Shown: positions 28,308-38,325 of the stretch, in pieces | Position numbering within the stretch: position 1 is the stretch's first letter | Layout of the letters: each line of letters begins with the position of its first letter | Assembly: GCF_014850955.1 (NCBI RefSeq) | Contig: NZ_JACXSS010000001.1 | Coordinates: forward strand, 3,348,001 to 3,412,000 | DNA: 64,000 nt | Source of the DNA: Methylomonas albis | GTDB lineage: Bacteria > Pseudomonadota > Gammaproteobacteria > Methylococcales > Methylomonadaceae | Reading direction: 5' to 3' | The notes under the pieces: model-generated | Told to the model about the DNA's origin: nothing | Database searches by the model: none | What the model saw: only the letters and a program-made list of their open reading frames with translations | Position numbers and translations under genes: made by a program

Positions 28308-31300
28308 ATGACTTCCCAGCATTTCCAATTTCTGCAAACCGAATGGCCCGCGCTACATGAAGCGGCCGCTAAAGCTGAAAGTTTGGCTAACAGCGATGCC
28401 CGCGCCGCCTGTTTTTACGCCCGGCGTTCGTTGGAATTGGCGGTAGCTTGGCTCTACAAGTATGACGGTTCGCTGCGATTGCCTTATCAGGATCATTTGA
28501 GCGCCTTGCTGCATGAACCCAGCTTTCGCACCACGGTCGGCGAAGCCTTGTTTGCCAAAACCAAGGTGATCAAGGATTTGGGCAATCTGGCGGTCCACAG
28601 TACCCGCAAGGTGTTGCCGGCCGATGCGCTGGTGGCGACGCGGGAGCTGTTTCATGTCTGTTACTGGCTGGCTCGGCATTATGGGCAACGCTCGCGCCCC
28701 GATCCGGCTTTGCATTTTGATCCTGCGTTGCTGCCAAAACCGGTGGCAGTCACGCCGCAGACGCTGGATCAGCTCAAGCAATTGCAGAACAAACTGTCGG
28801 AGCGCGACGAAAAGCTGTCGGCGTTGTTGACGGATAAAGCCGCGCTGGACGCAGAACTACAGCAACTGCGGGCGCAAATCGCCGCCGCCAAGCAAGCCAA
28901 TACCGCTCAGCCCGACAGCCACGATTACTCCGAAGCCGAAACCCGCGACTATTTCATCGACCTGTTGTTGAAGGAAGCCGGTTGGGAATTGCAGCCGGAG
29001 CAGAACTTCGAGATTGAAGTAAGCGGCATGCCGAATAACGAAGGCAAGGGTTATGTCGATTATGTGCTGTGGGGCGACGACGGCAAGCCGTTAGCGCTGA
29101 TCGAAGCCAAACGTACCCGTAAAGATGCCCGTGTCGGTCAGCAACAAGCCAAGCTGTATGCCGATTGTCTGGAACAGCAATACGGCCAGCGGCCGATCAT
29201 TTTTTATTCCAACGGCTATCAGCATTGGTTGTGGGACGATGCGATGTATCCGCCGCGCGCGGTGCAGGGCTTTTACAAGAAACCGGAGCTGGAATTATTG
29301 GTTCAGCGCCGCCACAGCCGCAAGCCGTTGGCCGAAATGGTGGTCGATGCCGACATCGCCGGCCGTTATTACCAGACTCGCGCGGTACGCCGCATAGCCT
29401 CAACTTTCGAAACCGATAATCAACGCAAATCGCTGGTGGTGATGGCTACCGGTGCCGGCAAGACCCGCACGGTGATCGCCTTGGCCGATGTGCTGATGCG
29501 CAGCAACTGGGTAAAGCGAGTGTTGTTTCTGGCCGACCGGGTGGCGCTGGTCAATCAGGCCGTTAAAGCTTTTAAGCGGCATCTGCCGGATGCCTCGCCG
29601 GTGAATTTGGTCACCGAAAAACACGCCGAGGGCCGGGTGTTTGTCTCGACCTATCCAACGATGATGGGTCTAATTGATGATGCCAGCGACGGACAGCGGC
29701 GTTTTGGTGTCGGCCATTTCGATTTGATCGTCATCGACGAGGCGCATCGCTCTGTGTATCAAAAATACCGGGCTATTTTCGAGTACTTCGATTGCCTGCT
29801 GGTGGGCTTGACTGCCACGCCCAAGGACGAGATCGACCGCAATACTTACGGGCTATTCGATCTGGAAACCGGGGTACCGACCGATGCTTATGCCTTGGAT
29901 GAAGCGGTGGCCGACGGCCATCTGGTGCCGCCTAAAGCCGTGTCGGTGCCTTTGAAGTTTCAACGGGAAGGTATCAAGTATGATGATTTGTCGGAAGACG
30001 AAAAGGAACAATGGGACGCGCTGGAATGGAACGAGGACGGCACCACGCCGGATGCGGTTGATGCGGCGGCATTGAATCAATGGCTGTTCAATATCGACAC
30101 CGTCGACAAGGTGTTGGCGCATTTGATGACCCACGGCCAGAAAGTGGCCGGCGGCGACCGACTGGGCAAGACCATCATCTTCGCCAAGAACAACGCACAT
30201 GCCGAGTTCATTGCCGAGCGTTTCAATGCCAACTATCCGCATTACAAAGGCGAATTTGCCAGGGTGGTGACTTACAAGACCACTTATGCGCAAAGCCTGA
30301 TCGATAGTTTTTCCAGCAAGGACAAACCGCCGCATATCGCCATCTCGGTCGACATGCTGGACACCGGTATCGACGTGCCGGAAGTGTTGAATCTGGTGTT
30401 CTTCAAGGTGGTGCGTTCGAAAACCAAGTTCTGGCAGATGCTGGGCCGCGGCACCCGTTTGTGCCCGGATTTGTTTGGTCCCAAACAGGATAAGCAGTTT
30501 TTCTACATCTTCGATTACTGCCAAAATCTGGAGTTTTTCAGCCAGAACCCGGACAAGGCCGACGCCGGCATCCCCGAAGCGTTGGGCACGCGCTTATTCA
30601 AGACCCGTTTGGCGTTGATTGCCGAACTGGATCAACAACTGGCCGATGCCAAGAAAGTCGCCGAATCGGCGGCTGCTTATGATGAGCTGGGGGCGAGTGG
30701 CTTGCGTAGCCAGCTGGCCGATTTTCTGCACAGTCAGGTAGCGGCGATGAACATCGACAATTTCGTCGTCAGACCGCAACGCAAATCAGTCGAGAAGTTC
30801 GCCAAACAACCCGCGTGGCAACAATTGGGCGTCGAAGACTTCAACGAGTTGGCCGGCAACCTTGCCGCACTGCCCAGCGCGTTGACCGATGAGGACGAAG
30901 ACGCCAAGCGCTTCGACATGCTGGTATTGAAAGCGCAATTGGCGATACTGCAAGCCGGGTCCGGATTCAGCGACATGCAGGAAAAGATTCAGGCCATTGC
31001 CGCCGCATTGGCAGCCCAAGACGCTATCCCGTCGATCAAAGCGCAGATGGTATTGATACAGGCGGTAGTCGGCGACGAATGGTGGCAGGATGTCACCGTC
31101 ACGATGCTGGAAAGCATGCGCAAAAAGCTGCGGGCACTGGTCAAGCTAATCGAAAAAGGCAAACGCATCGTCGTTTACACCGACTTTGCAGACGAACTGG
31201 GAACGGCTACATCCATCGATCTACCGGATGTGGGAAATGGTTTGGATATGCTCAAGTTTCGCGACAAAGCCCGGCAATTTTTGCAGGCGCACGAAAGCCA

Positions 31301-31709
31301 TGTCTCGCTGCAGAGGCTACGTCGCAATCAAGCACTGACACCGTCCGACCTGATTGAGCTGGAAAAGATGCTGCTTGAGGCCGGTGGATCACAGGCGTTG
31401 ATCGATCAAGCCAGGCAGGAAAATCAGAGTCTGGGCATTTTCATTCGCTCGCTGGTTGGTTTAGATCGGGAAGCGGCGAAACAAGCGTTCAGTGACTTCA
31501 TCCGCGGCACCACTGTGTCGTCGGATCAGATCGAATTTATCGAACATATTATTCAGGAGCTGACGCAAAACGGCGTGATGCCGCTGGATCGGCTTTACGA
31601 ATCGCCTTTTATTGATTTAAGCCCGAGGGGGCCGGAAGGATTGTTCTCAGCACTGGAAGTCGATCGATTGGCGGAAGTTTTACACGATATTCGTGCGAGC
31701 GCGGCATAA
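28308..31709 (+). CDS. hsdR: type I restriction-modification system, restriction subunit
   Basis: A 1133-residue HsdR. An N-terminal DUF4145-like helical domain (about 1-130) and a coiled coil (about 150-200) precede the nuclease. The PD-(D/E)xK-type site is GYVDYVLWGDDGKPLALIEA followed by K (about 246-266). The SF2 motor has Walker A ATGAGKTRT (about 380-388) and DEAH (about 474). The C-terminal EcoEI-type region ends near 1130. Active-site residues appear intact. It follows hepT by six bases. Confidence 0.95.
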   Translation: MTSQHFQFLQTEWPALHEAAAKAESLANSDARAACFYARRSLELAVAWLYKYDGSLRLPYQDHLSALLHEPSFRTTVGEALFAKTKVIKDLGNLAVHSTRKVLPADALVATRELFHVCYWLARHYGQRSRPDPALHFDPALLPKPVAVTPQTLDQLKQLQNKLSERDEKLSALLTDKAALDAELQQLRAQIAAAKQANTAQPDSHDYSEAETRDYFIDLLLKEAGWELQPEQNFEIEVSGMPNNEGKGYVDYVLWGDDGKPLALIEAKRTRKDARVGQQQAKLYADCLEQQYGQRPIIFYSNGYQHWLWDDAMYPPRAVQGFYKKPELELLVQRRHSRKPLAEMVVDADIAGRYYQTRAVRRIASTFETDNQRKSLVVMATGAGKTRTVIALADVLMRSNWVKRVLFLADRVALVNQAVKAFKRHLPDASPVNLVTEKHAEGRVFVSTYPTMMGLIDDASDGQRRFGVGHFDLIVIDEAHRSVYQKYRAIFEYFDCLLVGLTATPKDEIDRNTYGLFDLETGVPTDAYALDEAVADGHLVPPKAVSVPLKFQREGIKYDDLSEDEKEQWDALEWNEDGTTPDAVDAAALNQWLFNIDTVDKVLAHLMTHGQKVAGGDRLGKTIIFAKNNAHAEFIAERFNANYPHYKGEFARVVTYKTTYAQSLIDSFSSKDKPPHIAISVDMLDTGIDVPEVLNLVFFKVVRSKTKFWQMLGRGTRLCPDLFGPKQDKQFFYIFDYCQNLEFFSQNPDKADAGIPEALGTRLFKTRLALIAELDQQLADAKKVAESAAAYDELGASGLRSQLADFLHSQVAAMNIDNFVVRPQRKSVEKFAKQPAWQQLGVEDFNELAGNLAALPSALTDEDEDAKRFDMLVLKAQLAILQAGSGFSDMQEKIQAIAAALAAQDAIPSIKAQMVLIQAVVGDEWWQDVTVTMLESMRKKLRALVKLIEKGKRIVVYTDFADELGTATSIDLPDVGNGLDMLKFRDKARQFLQAHESHVSLQRLRRNQALTPSDLIELEKMLLEAGGSQALIDQARQENQSLGIFIRSLVGLDREAAKQAFSDFIRGTTVSSDQIEFIEHIIQELTQNGVMPLDRLYESPFIDLSPRGPEGLFSALEVDRLAEVLHDIRASAA

Positions 31710-31716
31710 TAGGCGT

Positions 31717-32562
31717 ATGAAAACACCGAAAAGACTTGAACCCCTAATCGATAGCGGCCTGATCGACGAAGTCATCGGCTCGCTGAAAAGCGGCAAAGAG
31801 GCCGCCGTGTATGTCGTGCGTTGCGGCTCGGAAATCTGTTGCGCCAAGGTCTATAAAGAAGCCGACCAGCGCAGCTTCAAGCAGAGCGTTTTGTATCAGG
31901 AAGGCCGTAAGGTCCGCAATAGCCGCCGCGCCAGAGCCATGGAAAAAGGCAGCAGCTATGGCCGAAAAGAGCAGGAATCGGCGTGGCAAAACGCCGAGGT
32001 GACGGCTTTATATCGCCTGGCAGATGCTGGCGTCAGAGTGCCGAAACCTTACAACTTCATCGATGGTGTCCTGCTGATGGAGCTGGTGGCCGATACCGAT
32101 GGCCACCCGGCGCCTAGGCTCAACGACCTGGAAATGCCGGCGCAGCTGGCCCGCGAATACCACGCCTTTCTGATCGGCCAGATTGTGCGCATGCTCTGCG
32201 ATGGCTTGGTGCATGGCGATTTATCCGAATACAACGTACTGGTCGGCAGCGACGGGCCGGTGATTATCGATTTACCGCAAGCGGTGGATGCGGCCGGCAA
32301 TAATAACGCCCGCGCCATGCTGGAACGCGACGTCGCCAATATGGCCGCCTATTTTGGCCAGTTCGCACCGGAATTGTTGACGACGCACTTTGGTAAGGAA
32401 ATGTGGAAGCTCTATCAGAGCGGCGATTTGCATCCGGAAACCAATCTGACCGGACATTTCGAAGACAGCGCTAAACCGGCCGATTTGCGCAGCGTGATTA
32501 GGGAAATAGACGCCGCACGCGAAGACAACGAAGCCAAGCAACGCTTTTTGCAGACCCCGTAA
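31717..32562 (+). CDS. RIO-type serine/threonine protein kinase
   Basis: A 281-residue RIO1-like kinase. The ATP loop is SGKEAAVYVVRC, the catalytic loop LVHGDLSEYNVLV (near residue 166) and the metal-binding stretch VIIDLPQAVD. Bacterial RIO kinases are thought to act in the cytoplasm on ribosome or RNA-related targets; the real substrate is unknown. The ATG at 31717 fits the KRLEPLIDSGLIDEVIG start and lies seven bases after the hsdR stop. A strong terminator follows. Confidence 0.88.
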   Translation: MKTPKRLEPLIDSGLIDEVIGSLKSGKEAAVYVVRCGSEICCAKVYKEADQRSFKQSVLYQEGRKVRNSRRARAMEKGSSYGRKEQESAWQNAEVTALYRLADAGVRVPKPYNFIDGVLLMELVADTDGHPAPRLNDLEMPAQLAREYHAFLIGQIVRMLCDGLVHGDLSEYNVLVGSDGPVIIDLPQAVDAAGNNNARAMLERDVANMAAYFGQFAPELLTTHFGKEMWKLYQSGDLHPETNLTGHFEDSAKPADLRSVIREIDAAREDNEAKQRFLQTP

Positions 32563-32590
32563 CTCGCTGCTTTCGGCCACTCCCCCAAAG

Positions 32591-32616
32591 AAAAAGCCGG
32601 TGTTACCCGGCTTTTT
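32591..32616 (+). terminator. intrinsic terminator after the RIO kinase gene
   Basis: A perfect 10-bp stem (32591-32600 with 32607-32616) has a 6-base loop and a T-run within the 3' arm. It works in the plus direction and, because of the opening A-run, also in reverse for the small gene at 32643. Confidence 0.85.
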
Positions 32617-32642
32617 CTTACTGCTTGGCACCGCTGGCGTTA

Positions 32643-32813
32643 TCAGGCATAGGTATCGATCTTGCTGCCTTTTCTAGCATCATTATCGCCATCGGCATCT
32701 TTCACAACAGCTTGCACTGCTGGCGTTGCCGGTTGCTGATTGGCTGCGGCCTGTTTTGGTTGATTGGTGATGGGAAAATACGGCGTTGAACCCACTCCCG
32801 ATACGGATGACAT
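32643..32813 (-). CDS. small soluble protein of 56 residues, unknown function
   Basis: A 56-codon frame from ATG 32813 to TGA. A clear AGAGGAG ribosome binding site lies 5-7 bases before the start. The protein is polar, begins MSSVSGVGSTPYFPITNQ, has a Q/A/P-rich middle and ends with ADGDNDARKGSKIDTYA. There is no membrane helix or signal peptide. The bidirectional terminator at 32591-32616 follows it. I do not recognise the family, but signal quality supports a real gene. Confidence 0.6.
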   Translation of the reverse strand: MSSVSGVGSTPYFPITNQPKQAAANQQPATPAVQAVVKDADGDNDARKGSKIDTYA

Positions 32814-32978
32814 GGTTTATCTCCTCTGGATTGAATAATGCCTGCCATGTTTCGACTGGCACCCGGTTATCGGCCTGCTTTACAAAAACTTTAAGCTTCT
32901 ACCTTAACCTGATTAAGTTTTCGCCATCCGGTAAAACCGCAGCGGTAAACCAAATCAGCTCACCGCCACCCAAAGTTC

Positions 32979-35336
32979 TCAGTCTTTCAACAGCTGGTCT
33001 TTTATCGGTAATTGCCTAATCCGCTGCCCGGTGGCGGCAAAAATAGCATTGCACAGCGCCGGCGCAATCGGCGGCACACCCGGTTCGCCTATTCCGCCCA
33101 AGGGGGTATCGAACTCCAGTGCCGGCAACAAATGTACTTTGATTTCGCGCGGCGCGTCATCGATACGAGTGAGTTGGTACGCATGAAAATTGTCCTGCTG
33201 CACCGCGCCGTTTTTAAAGCTGATTTCACCCAGCGTCGCCAAACAGACACCCATGACGCAAGCTCCCTCGATCTGCGCACGAATCCGTTCCGGATTGACT
33301 TGCGACCCGCAATCCACGGCCACATCAACTCGAGGAATGCGCAATTTGCCGGCATCATCGACCATAACTTCCACGACAACCGCCACATAAGTCACGAAGC
33401 TATAGTGCGCGGCCAAGCCCAAGCCTTGGCCCTTGGCGAGTGGCCGTCCCCAGCCGGCTTCGCGAGTCACCGTTTCGATGACGCGACGCATCCGGCCGGT
33501 ATCAACCGGGTAAAGCGCAGGCGATTCGCCGTGATTCCAGGTGTCACCCAAACTGGTCGGATCGATACGCCGCGCCGGGCCGATTAAATCCAACAGGAAA
33601 TCCCGATGATCGCGCCCCGCTGCCGCCGCCATTTCCGCGACAAAAGACTGCACGGCAAACGCATGCGGAATATTGGATACCGAACGAAACCAGCCGATAC
33701 GAGTGTGCGCCGCCGCCGCCGGATTTTCGATGCGCAGATTGTCGATCACAAACGGCACATTGATCACGCCCATGCCCAATTCCACCGGCATTTGTTGCTT
33801 GCTGTCCGGCCCAAACGTCGACGAAATGCTCGGCGCTGCCGTTCTGTGCAGCCAGGCTACCGGCTTGCCCTGCGCATCCAAACCCGCTTCCAGCCGCTCC
33901 AAGGATACGGTGTGGAAATAAGCATGATGCAGATCGTCCTCGCGGGTCCAGGTCACTTTCACCGGCTTGCCTTGCATCGCTTGCGATAACAAGGCCGCTT
34001 CGATCACATAATCGGGTTTGGATTTACGCCCGAAACCGCCACCCAGCAGCGTAACATTAACGGTAACCTTGTCCTCCGGCAATTTCAGCCATTTCGCGAC
34101 CTTATCTCGGGATAATTGCGGTGCCTGGGTACAGGTCCAGATTTCGCAATGGCCTTTGCTGATACGGGCCGTCGCCGCCGGTGGTTCCATCGGTGCCTGG
34201 GCGAGATGCGGCAAATAATATTCCGCTTCCAGGCGTTTGGCCGCACCTTGTAATGCAGCATCGACATTGCCCTGTTGGCGCACTACTTTACCCGGCTGGC
34301 GCACGGCGGCTTCCAGTTCGGCTTTGTAGGCTAGTGAATCGTAACTGCCATGTTCCCCGTTGTTCCACTCGACTTTTAAAGCATTTCGGCCCTGTATAGC
34401 CGCCCAGGTATTGTGGGCAATCACCGCGACGCCGCCCAAGGGATTAAATTCGGCGGGTAGCGGGCTGCTGGGCAATTCAACGACCTTGACAACACCCGTT
34501 ACTTTTAACGCCGCGCTGGCATCATATTTTAAAACCTTGCCACCCAATACCGGCGGCCGTGCCACCACCGCGTAAAGCAAGCCTTTCAGCTGAGTATCGA
34601 TGCCGTATATGGCGCGTCCGGACACAATATCCCGACCATCGTAAATACCTTGCCGGCCTTTACCAATGTAACGAAATTCTGACGGATTTTTCAAACGTAA
34701 GGTGTCGCGGGCCGGCACCGGCAGTTTCGCCGCCGCTTTAGCCAATTCGCCGTAGCTCAAAGTTTTGCCGCTAGGGACGTGCAACACCTGATGTTGTTCG
34801 GCGCGCACGTCCGCTACCGGCACTCGCCAGCGCGCGGCGGCCGCGGCTTCCAGCATTTGCCGGGCGGCGGCCCCGACCCGGCGCATAGGCATAAAAAAGT
34901 GGCGCAGGCTGCGCGAGCCGTCGGTATCTTGATTGCCGAAACGCTTTTCGTCGCCAGGCGCTTGCACGACATATACTCTGGACCAATCCGCTTCCAGTTC
35001 ATCGGCCACCACCATCGGCAGACTGGTGCGCACGCCCTGCCCCATCTCGGAGCGGTGGCAAATAATGGTGACTTTACCGTCAGCCGCTATCGCCACGAAT
35101 ACCAGCGGGTTATCCACCCAACCGTGCGGCATCGCGTCGGCGCCGAACTTGCCGGCCGCTGCCGGCGCGGCCGCTTCATCCGCTCTGAGTAATGTAGGCA
35201 GGCCAATGGTCAAGACAAAGCCGCTCAACGCAAATTGTTTGATAAAAGTACGCCGGCTGACATTGTCGATTAAAAAACCGTCTTCGGCATCGATCTGTTC
35301 GATATTTGTGTCCGCTAATTCGGCGAAATTTTTCAT
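32979..35336 (-). CDS. iorB: isoquinoline 1-oxidoreductase-type molybdopterin subunit (IorB)
   Basis: A 785-residue large subunit of the xanthine oxidase family, of the IorB type. The N-terminus holds a twin-arginine motif ([19 protein letters not shown], about residues 28-46), so the enzyme is probably exported folded. Molybdenum cofactor regions include [32 protein letters not shown] and [19 protein letters not shown]. The start at 35336 overlaps the iorA stop (ATGA). It should hydroxylate an N-heterocycle or oxidise an aldehyde, with electrons passing to a cytochrome; the substrate is unknown. Confidence 0.9.
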   Translation of the reverse strand: MKNFAELADTNIEQIDAEDGFLIDNVSRRTFIKQFALSGFVLTIGLPTLLRADEAAAPAAAGKFGADAMPHGWVDNPLVFVAIAADGKVTIICHRSEMGQGVRTSLPMVVADELEADWSRVYVVQAPGDEKRFGNQDTDGSRSLRHFFMPMRRVGAAARQMLEAAAAARWRVPVADVRAEQHQVLHVPSGKTLSYGELAKAAAKLPVPARDTLRLKNPSEFRYIGKGRQGIYDGRDIVSGRAIYGIDTQLKGLLYAVVARPPVLGGKVLKYDASAALKVTGVVKVVELPSSPLPAEFNPLGGVAVIAHNTWAAIQGRNALKVEWNNGEHGSYDSLAYKAELEAAVRQPGKVVRQQGNVDAALQGAAKRLEAEYYLPHLAQAPMEPPAATARISKGHCEIWTCTQAPQLSRDKVAKWLKLPEDKVTVNVTLLGGGFGRKSKPDYVIEAALLSQAMQGKPVKVTWTREDDLHHAYFHTVSLERLEAGLDAQGKPVAWLHRTAAPSISSTFGPDSKQQMPVELGMGVINVPFVIDNLRIENPAAAAHTRIGWFRSVSNIPHAFAVQSFVAEMAAAAGRDHRDFLLDLIGPARRIDPTSLGDTWNHGESPALYPVDTGRMRRVIETVTREAGWGRPLAKGQGLGLAAHYSFVTYVAVVVEVMVDDAGKLRIPRVDVAVDCGSQVNPERIRAQIEGACVMGVCLATLGEISFKNGAVQQDNFHAYQLTRIDDAPREIKVHLLPALEFDTPLGGIGEPGVPPIAPALCNAIFAATGQRIRQLPIKDQLLKD

Positions 35337-35800
35337 GATTGCACCTCCGGCAAACCGGCAGCCTGCTTGATCGCGGCGCGGATCCGCGGATAAGTGCCGC
35401 AACGGCACAAATTGCCGCTCATGGCTTTATCAATCTCGACATCACTGGGTTGCGGATGTTGTTTCAGCAGAGCGGTAGCCGCCATGACTTGTCCTGCCTG
35501 GCAATAGCCGCATTGCGGTACGCCTAAATTCAGCCAGGCTTCCTGAACTTTTTTACCGGTGTCGTCCTGCTCGATGGCTTCGATGGTGACAATTTTTTTG
35601 CCTACCGCAGCCGAAATGGGTGTGACACAGGCACGGGTCGGCTCGCCGTCCATATGCGCCGTGCAGGCACCGCATAAAGCCATGCCGCATCCGTATTTGG
35701 TACCGGTCAACCCCAAGTGGTCCCGCAGTGCCCATAGCAGTGGCGTGTCAGCCGGCAGGTCTATCTTGCGACTTGTACCGTTGATAATCAGCGTGGTCAT
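35333..35800 (-). CDS. iorA: isoquinoline 1-oxidoreductase-type [2Fe-2S] subunit (IorA)
   Basis: A 155-residue small subunit with two [2Fe-2S] clusters. The plant-type cluster uses [17 protein letters not shown] and the cysteine after PTRA. The second uses [10 protein letters not shown] and [16 protein letters not shown]. It carries electrons from the molybdenum site of IorB. The ATG at 35800 matches the family start ([20 protein letters not shown]). The two genes are coupled by a four-base overlap. Confidence 0.92.
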   Translation of the reverse strand: MTTLIINGTSRKIDLPADTPLLWALRDHLGLTGTKYGCGMALCGACTAHMDGEPTRACVTPISAAVGKKIVTIEAIEQDDTGKKVQEAWLNLGVPQCGYCQAGQVMAATALLKQHPQPSDVEIDKAMSGNLCRCGTYPRIRAAIKQAAGLPEVQS

Positions 35801-36332
35801 AATCTTTCTCGCTTTGCTCGGCAGTTGATAACGGCGCCGGCACATCCATCAACAACATCGGCGCGTTGTTCGCAGCATGGTACACGGGCAAGATTGGGGC
35901 GTAAAGACGCTAGACCTCGAAATATTCGATAGTTGGATGGGTTATTTACGGGGCGTTGCGGGATCTCGAGAAGACCAGGAATGATACTGATGACGGGCCT
36001 CTAGCTATCTCCCGACCTAGAAGCTTGCGTCACCAGCACCACCCATAATTGGCGCTAATCGCTTGCATGTTCGGATAAAACAAAGCAAGACAATTAACGT
36101 TTACAGCATCGGAATAATATGAGGCTGCCGACTATATTGTCTGATTGCTCTCATGGAAAAATTAAATTTTCACCACCGGCAACCTCATGCGAGGGAGGTT
36201 ACCGCAGGTAATTCGATAGTCAAGTGCGCTTGGAAACAGAATTTTACCGATGGCGAAAATATTTTCGGCCACGTCAAAAAGCCCTGGTTTTGTCGTTACC
36301 ACGAGTAGCGTTTATAGACGCAGGGCTATCGC
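35801..36332. other. 532-base spacer with no gene found
   Basis: No convincing coding frame, RNA or terminator is seen. It should hold the iorAB promoter on its left side and the 3' end region of the glucokinase gene on its right. Confidence 0.5.
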
Positions 36333-37076
36333 TTAGATGACTTTCGATTTGGCGTATAAGGCCGCACCGACGATACCGGCCTGGTTCAGAAAAGCTGCGG
36401 GCTTGACCGTGGTGTTGATGGCGATCTGCTCTTTATATTTATCGAATTTCTTACTCGCGCCGCCGCCCAAAATGATCAAATCGGGCCAGAACAATTTTTC
36501 CATCGCACTCAAATAGGTGTTGAAACGGTTGCCCCACGATTTCCAACCCAAGTCTTGCAGTTTTCGGGCGGCATCAGATGCGTAACGCTCTGCCTCCAGC
36601 CCATTTTCCAAATACACATGGCCCAGTTCGGTATTAGGAAGCAGATTGCCATCGGTAAAAAGCGCAGTCCCCAGACCGGTTCCGATGGTAATTAACAAGA
36701 CCACGCCAGCTTGGCCGGCACCCTCGCCAAAATGCATTTCCGCTATACCCGCCGCATCCGCATCGTTTAAGTTGTGGCATTCGCAGTTGGTGGCTTCTGA
36801 AAATAATTTATCGATATTGGTGCCGATAAAGGCCTTGGATATATTCGCCGCCGTGCGGACCACGCCCTGTTGAATCGCCGCCGGGAAACCGCAACCTATT
36901 GGCCCGCTCCAATTAAGGTGCAAAACCAATTGTGCCAGCACCGCGGCCACGGCCTCGGGCGTTGCCGGTTGCGGCGTATCGATTCTATGCCGTTCCGAGA
37001 CCAGTTCGCCCGTTAAGGTATCGACAATCGCACCTTTGATACCGGAACCGCCGATATCCACACCAAGAATTTGCAT
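36333..37076 (-). CDS. ppgK: polyphosphate glucokinase (ROK family)
   Basis: A 247-residue ROK sugar kinase. The N-terminal phosphate loop is [16 protein letters not shown], followed by [11 protein letters not shown], the catalytic [15 protein letters not shown] (Asp in ND-D), the glycine loop [14 protein letters not shown] and the [19 protein letters not shown] stretch typical of polyphosphate/ATP glucokinases. It phosphorylates glucose using polyphosphate or ATP in the cytoplasm. The short length and lack of the ROK zinc cysteine motif fit PpgK. Methanotrophs store glycogen, so a role in glucose recycling is plausible. Confidence 0.9.
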   Translation of the reverse strand: MQILGVDIGGSGIKGAIVDTLTGELVSERHRIDTPQPATPEAVAAVLAQLVLHLNWSGPIGCGFPAAIQQGVVRTAANISKAFIGTNIDKLFSEATNCECHNLNDADAAGIAEMHFGEGAGQAGVVLLITIGTGLGTALFTDGNLLPNTELGHVYLENGLEAERYASDAARKLQDLGWKSWGNRFNTYLSAMEKLFWPDLIILGGGASKKFDKYKEQIAINTTVKPAAFLNQAGIVGAALYAKSKVI

Positions 37077-37302
37077 AACATGTCCTGAAATTTACTACGT
37101 AGGCTAAGCATTTTAGGCGATGCACGATGAATGGCTTGGAAAATTTTCCGTCCAAGCAATCGGCTCGCTGGTATTGCGGTTAACGAAGTCCCGATACCGA
37201 TAAGCCATTGATCAAGATGACCGTGACCAATTTTTAGCCAATTTGAAAGCGCCTCCATAATTACAACCACTTGTGCTTACTTTAATCAGCATACCAACAA
37301 GC

Positions 37303-37325
37303 TTATCCACAGCTTTTGTGGAAAA
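37303..37325. promoter_or_regulatory. pair of inverted DnaA-box-like sites
   Basis: TTATCCACA at 37303-37311 is the consensus DnaA box. Five bases on, TGTGGAAAA at 37317-37325 is a near-consensus box in reverse orientation. They lie in the 368-base space upstream of ppgK, in an A/T-rich stretch. Nothing else resembles a replication origin here, so any DnaA role would be regulatory. Confidence 0.35.
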
Positions 37326-37444
37326 CCACACTCATCCGCAAAAACACTAACACGCACAAACTGCTGCAGGCGCAAATCCAATCTTATCTACCCGGATTTC
37401 TGTTATAAATACCGGACAACAATAAAGATAACCAGGAGTACAAA

Positions 37445-37519
37445 ATGATTACAGTGACAATTTACGTTCTAACCATGTTTTTTGCCGGATACGCCATTTA
37501 CCACGTACGCAGCAAATAG
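37445..37519 (+). CDS. 24-residue membrane peptide
   Basis: A short frame (MITVTIYVLTMFFAGYAIYH then VRSK) with an AGGAG ribosome binding site at 37432-37436, eight bases before the ATG. It encodes one hydrophobic helix with a basic C-terminal end, the shape of many small bacterial membrane peptides. It is too short to recognise by family. Called on the strength of the start signal and topology. Confidence 0.5.
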   Translation: MITVTIYVLTMFFAGYAIYHVRSK

Positions 37520-37543
37520 TCTTTTAAGGTAGGTACAAAAAAA

Positions 37544-37570
37544 GCCTCTATCGTTGATTCCGATAGAGGC
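37544..37570 (-). terminator. intrinsic terminator on the minus strand
   Basis: A perfect 10-bp stem (37544-37553 with 37561-37570) with a 7-base loop is followed, on the minus strand, by seven T (37537-37543). There is no T-run on the plus side, so it ends a leftward transcript, most likely that of the small gene at 37629-37790. Confidence 0.75.
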
Positions 37571-37628
37571 TGTAGAGTGTGCAGTGCCGGAGCCACTGCT
37601 TAACAACGAGGGAGGTCACACATAAAAC

Positions 37629-37790
37629 TTAAAGCACTAGCGGGTCTAACAAAATCAAACTACATGAAATGGACGCAGTACCGAACAAAAGCGTAGTTAT
37701 CACAAACTCCCCTACCGAAAAGCTCAAGATACCGGTAACAAACTGAATGCCGGCAATAGTGTCTTTCTGAAAAGTACTTGGAGCGCTCAT
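37629..37790 (-). CDS. 53-residue hydrophobic protein, unknown function
   Basis: A 54-codon frame from ATG 37790. Residues 11-30 and 31-50 form hydrophobic segments (TIAGIQFVTGILSF, VITTLLFGTASISCSLILL), which suggests two membrane passes. A moderate purine-rich site (AAGGCGGA) precedes the start. A strong minus-strand terminator sits 59 bases after its stop, which supports a transcript in this direction. Family unknown. Confidence 0.5.
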   Translation of the reverse strand: MSAPSTFQKDTIAGIQFVTGILSFSVGEFVITTLLFGTASISCSLILLDPLVL

Positions 37791-38325
37791 CTTTTCCGCC
37801 TTGACCGCTTGCAGTCGATTTAAAGTACGGTTTCACTATAACCCTCTACCAAAAATTTACAATTAGCCATTTATGTTATGGATAATTTCTTTTTGCTAAA
37901 CAATAAACAGGGAACTTCCTCTTGAATAAACTGTTGGCAAAGCCTAAAACACTGCCCCCTCCTTATCAGCCTCACCCAAACGAGATTGCACCAAGCCCAT
38001 GCCAGCGCATTTTTAGCATTGACGTCCTTGCTTCCGCGGCATCTGCTGGTAGATTGGGAACAGCTAAGTTTGTTGCCCTGACACACGTTCCGTCCTCAGA
38101 GGGGTGCTCCGTAGCCCACTATCCCCTTCGATGCGAGTATCTCGCCGACTGCGCGAGTCCTGCATGGCGAGGGGGACTTTTTTTTGCGGAACCCGAAGTC
38201 CGGAAATATAAGCTGCGCAAAAATTGTGAAATTACAAAGCAAACCCATACAGACTCGCACGACTGTGAATCAAGGTGCCAGTCGCAGCATCACAAGCCCC
38301 TAGCGCCATTTCCCAGAAGAGTCCG
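37791..38325. other. 535-base spacer with a terminator-like hairpin, no sure gene
   Basis: A plus-strand frame of 135 codons crosses this space (37922-38329) but its composition (many P, C, S and no family pattern) and lack of a ribosome binding site argue against it. The only structured element seen is the hairpin with T-run at 38122-38185, which may end a small RNA. Confidence 0.45.
38122..38185 (+). terminator. GC-rich hairpin followed by eight T
   Basis: TCCCC (38122-38126) can pair with GGGGA (38172-38176), and TCGCC (38142-38146) with GGCGA (38166-38170); an alternative inner pairing is AGTCC with GGACT. A run of eight T ends it (38178-38185). It reads as a plus-strand intrinsic terminator, but no coding gene upstream needs it. 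Confidence 0.4.

Noticed and set aside
37303-37325. Replication origin
   Set aside because: Only two DnaA boxes and none of dnaA, dnaN, gidA or rpmH nearby.
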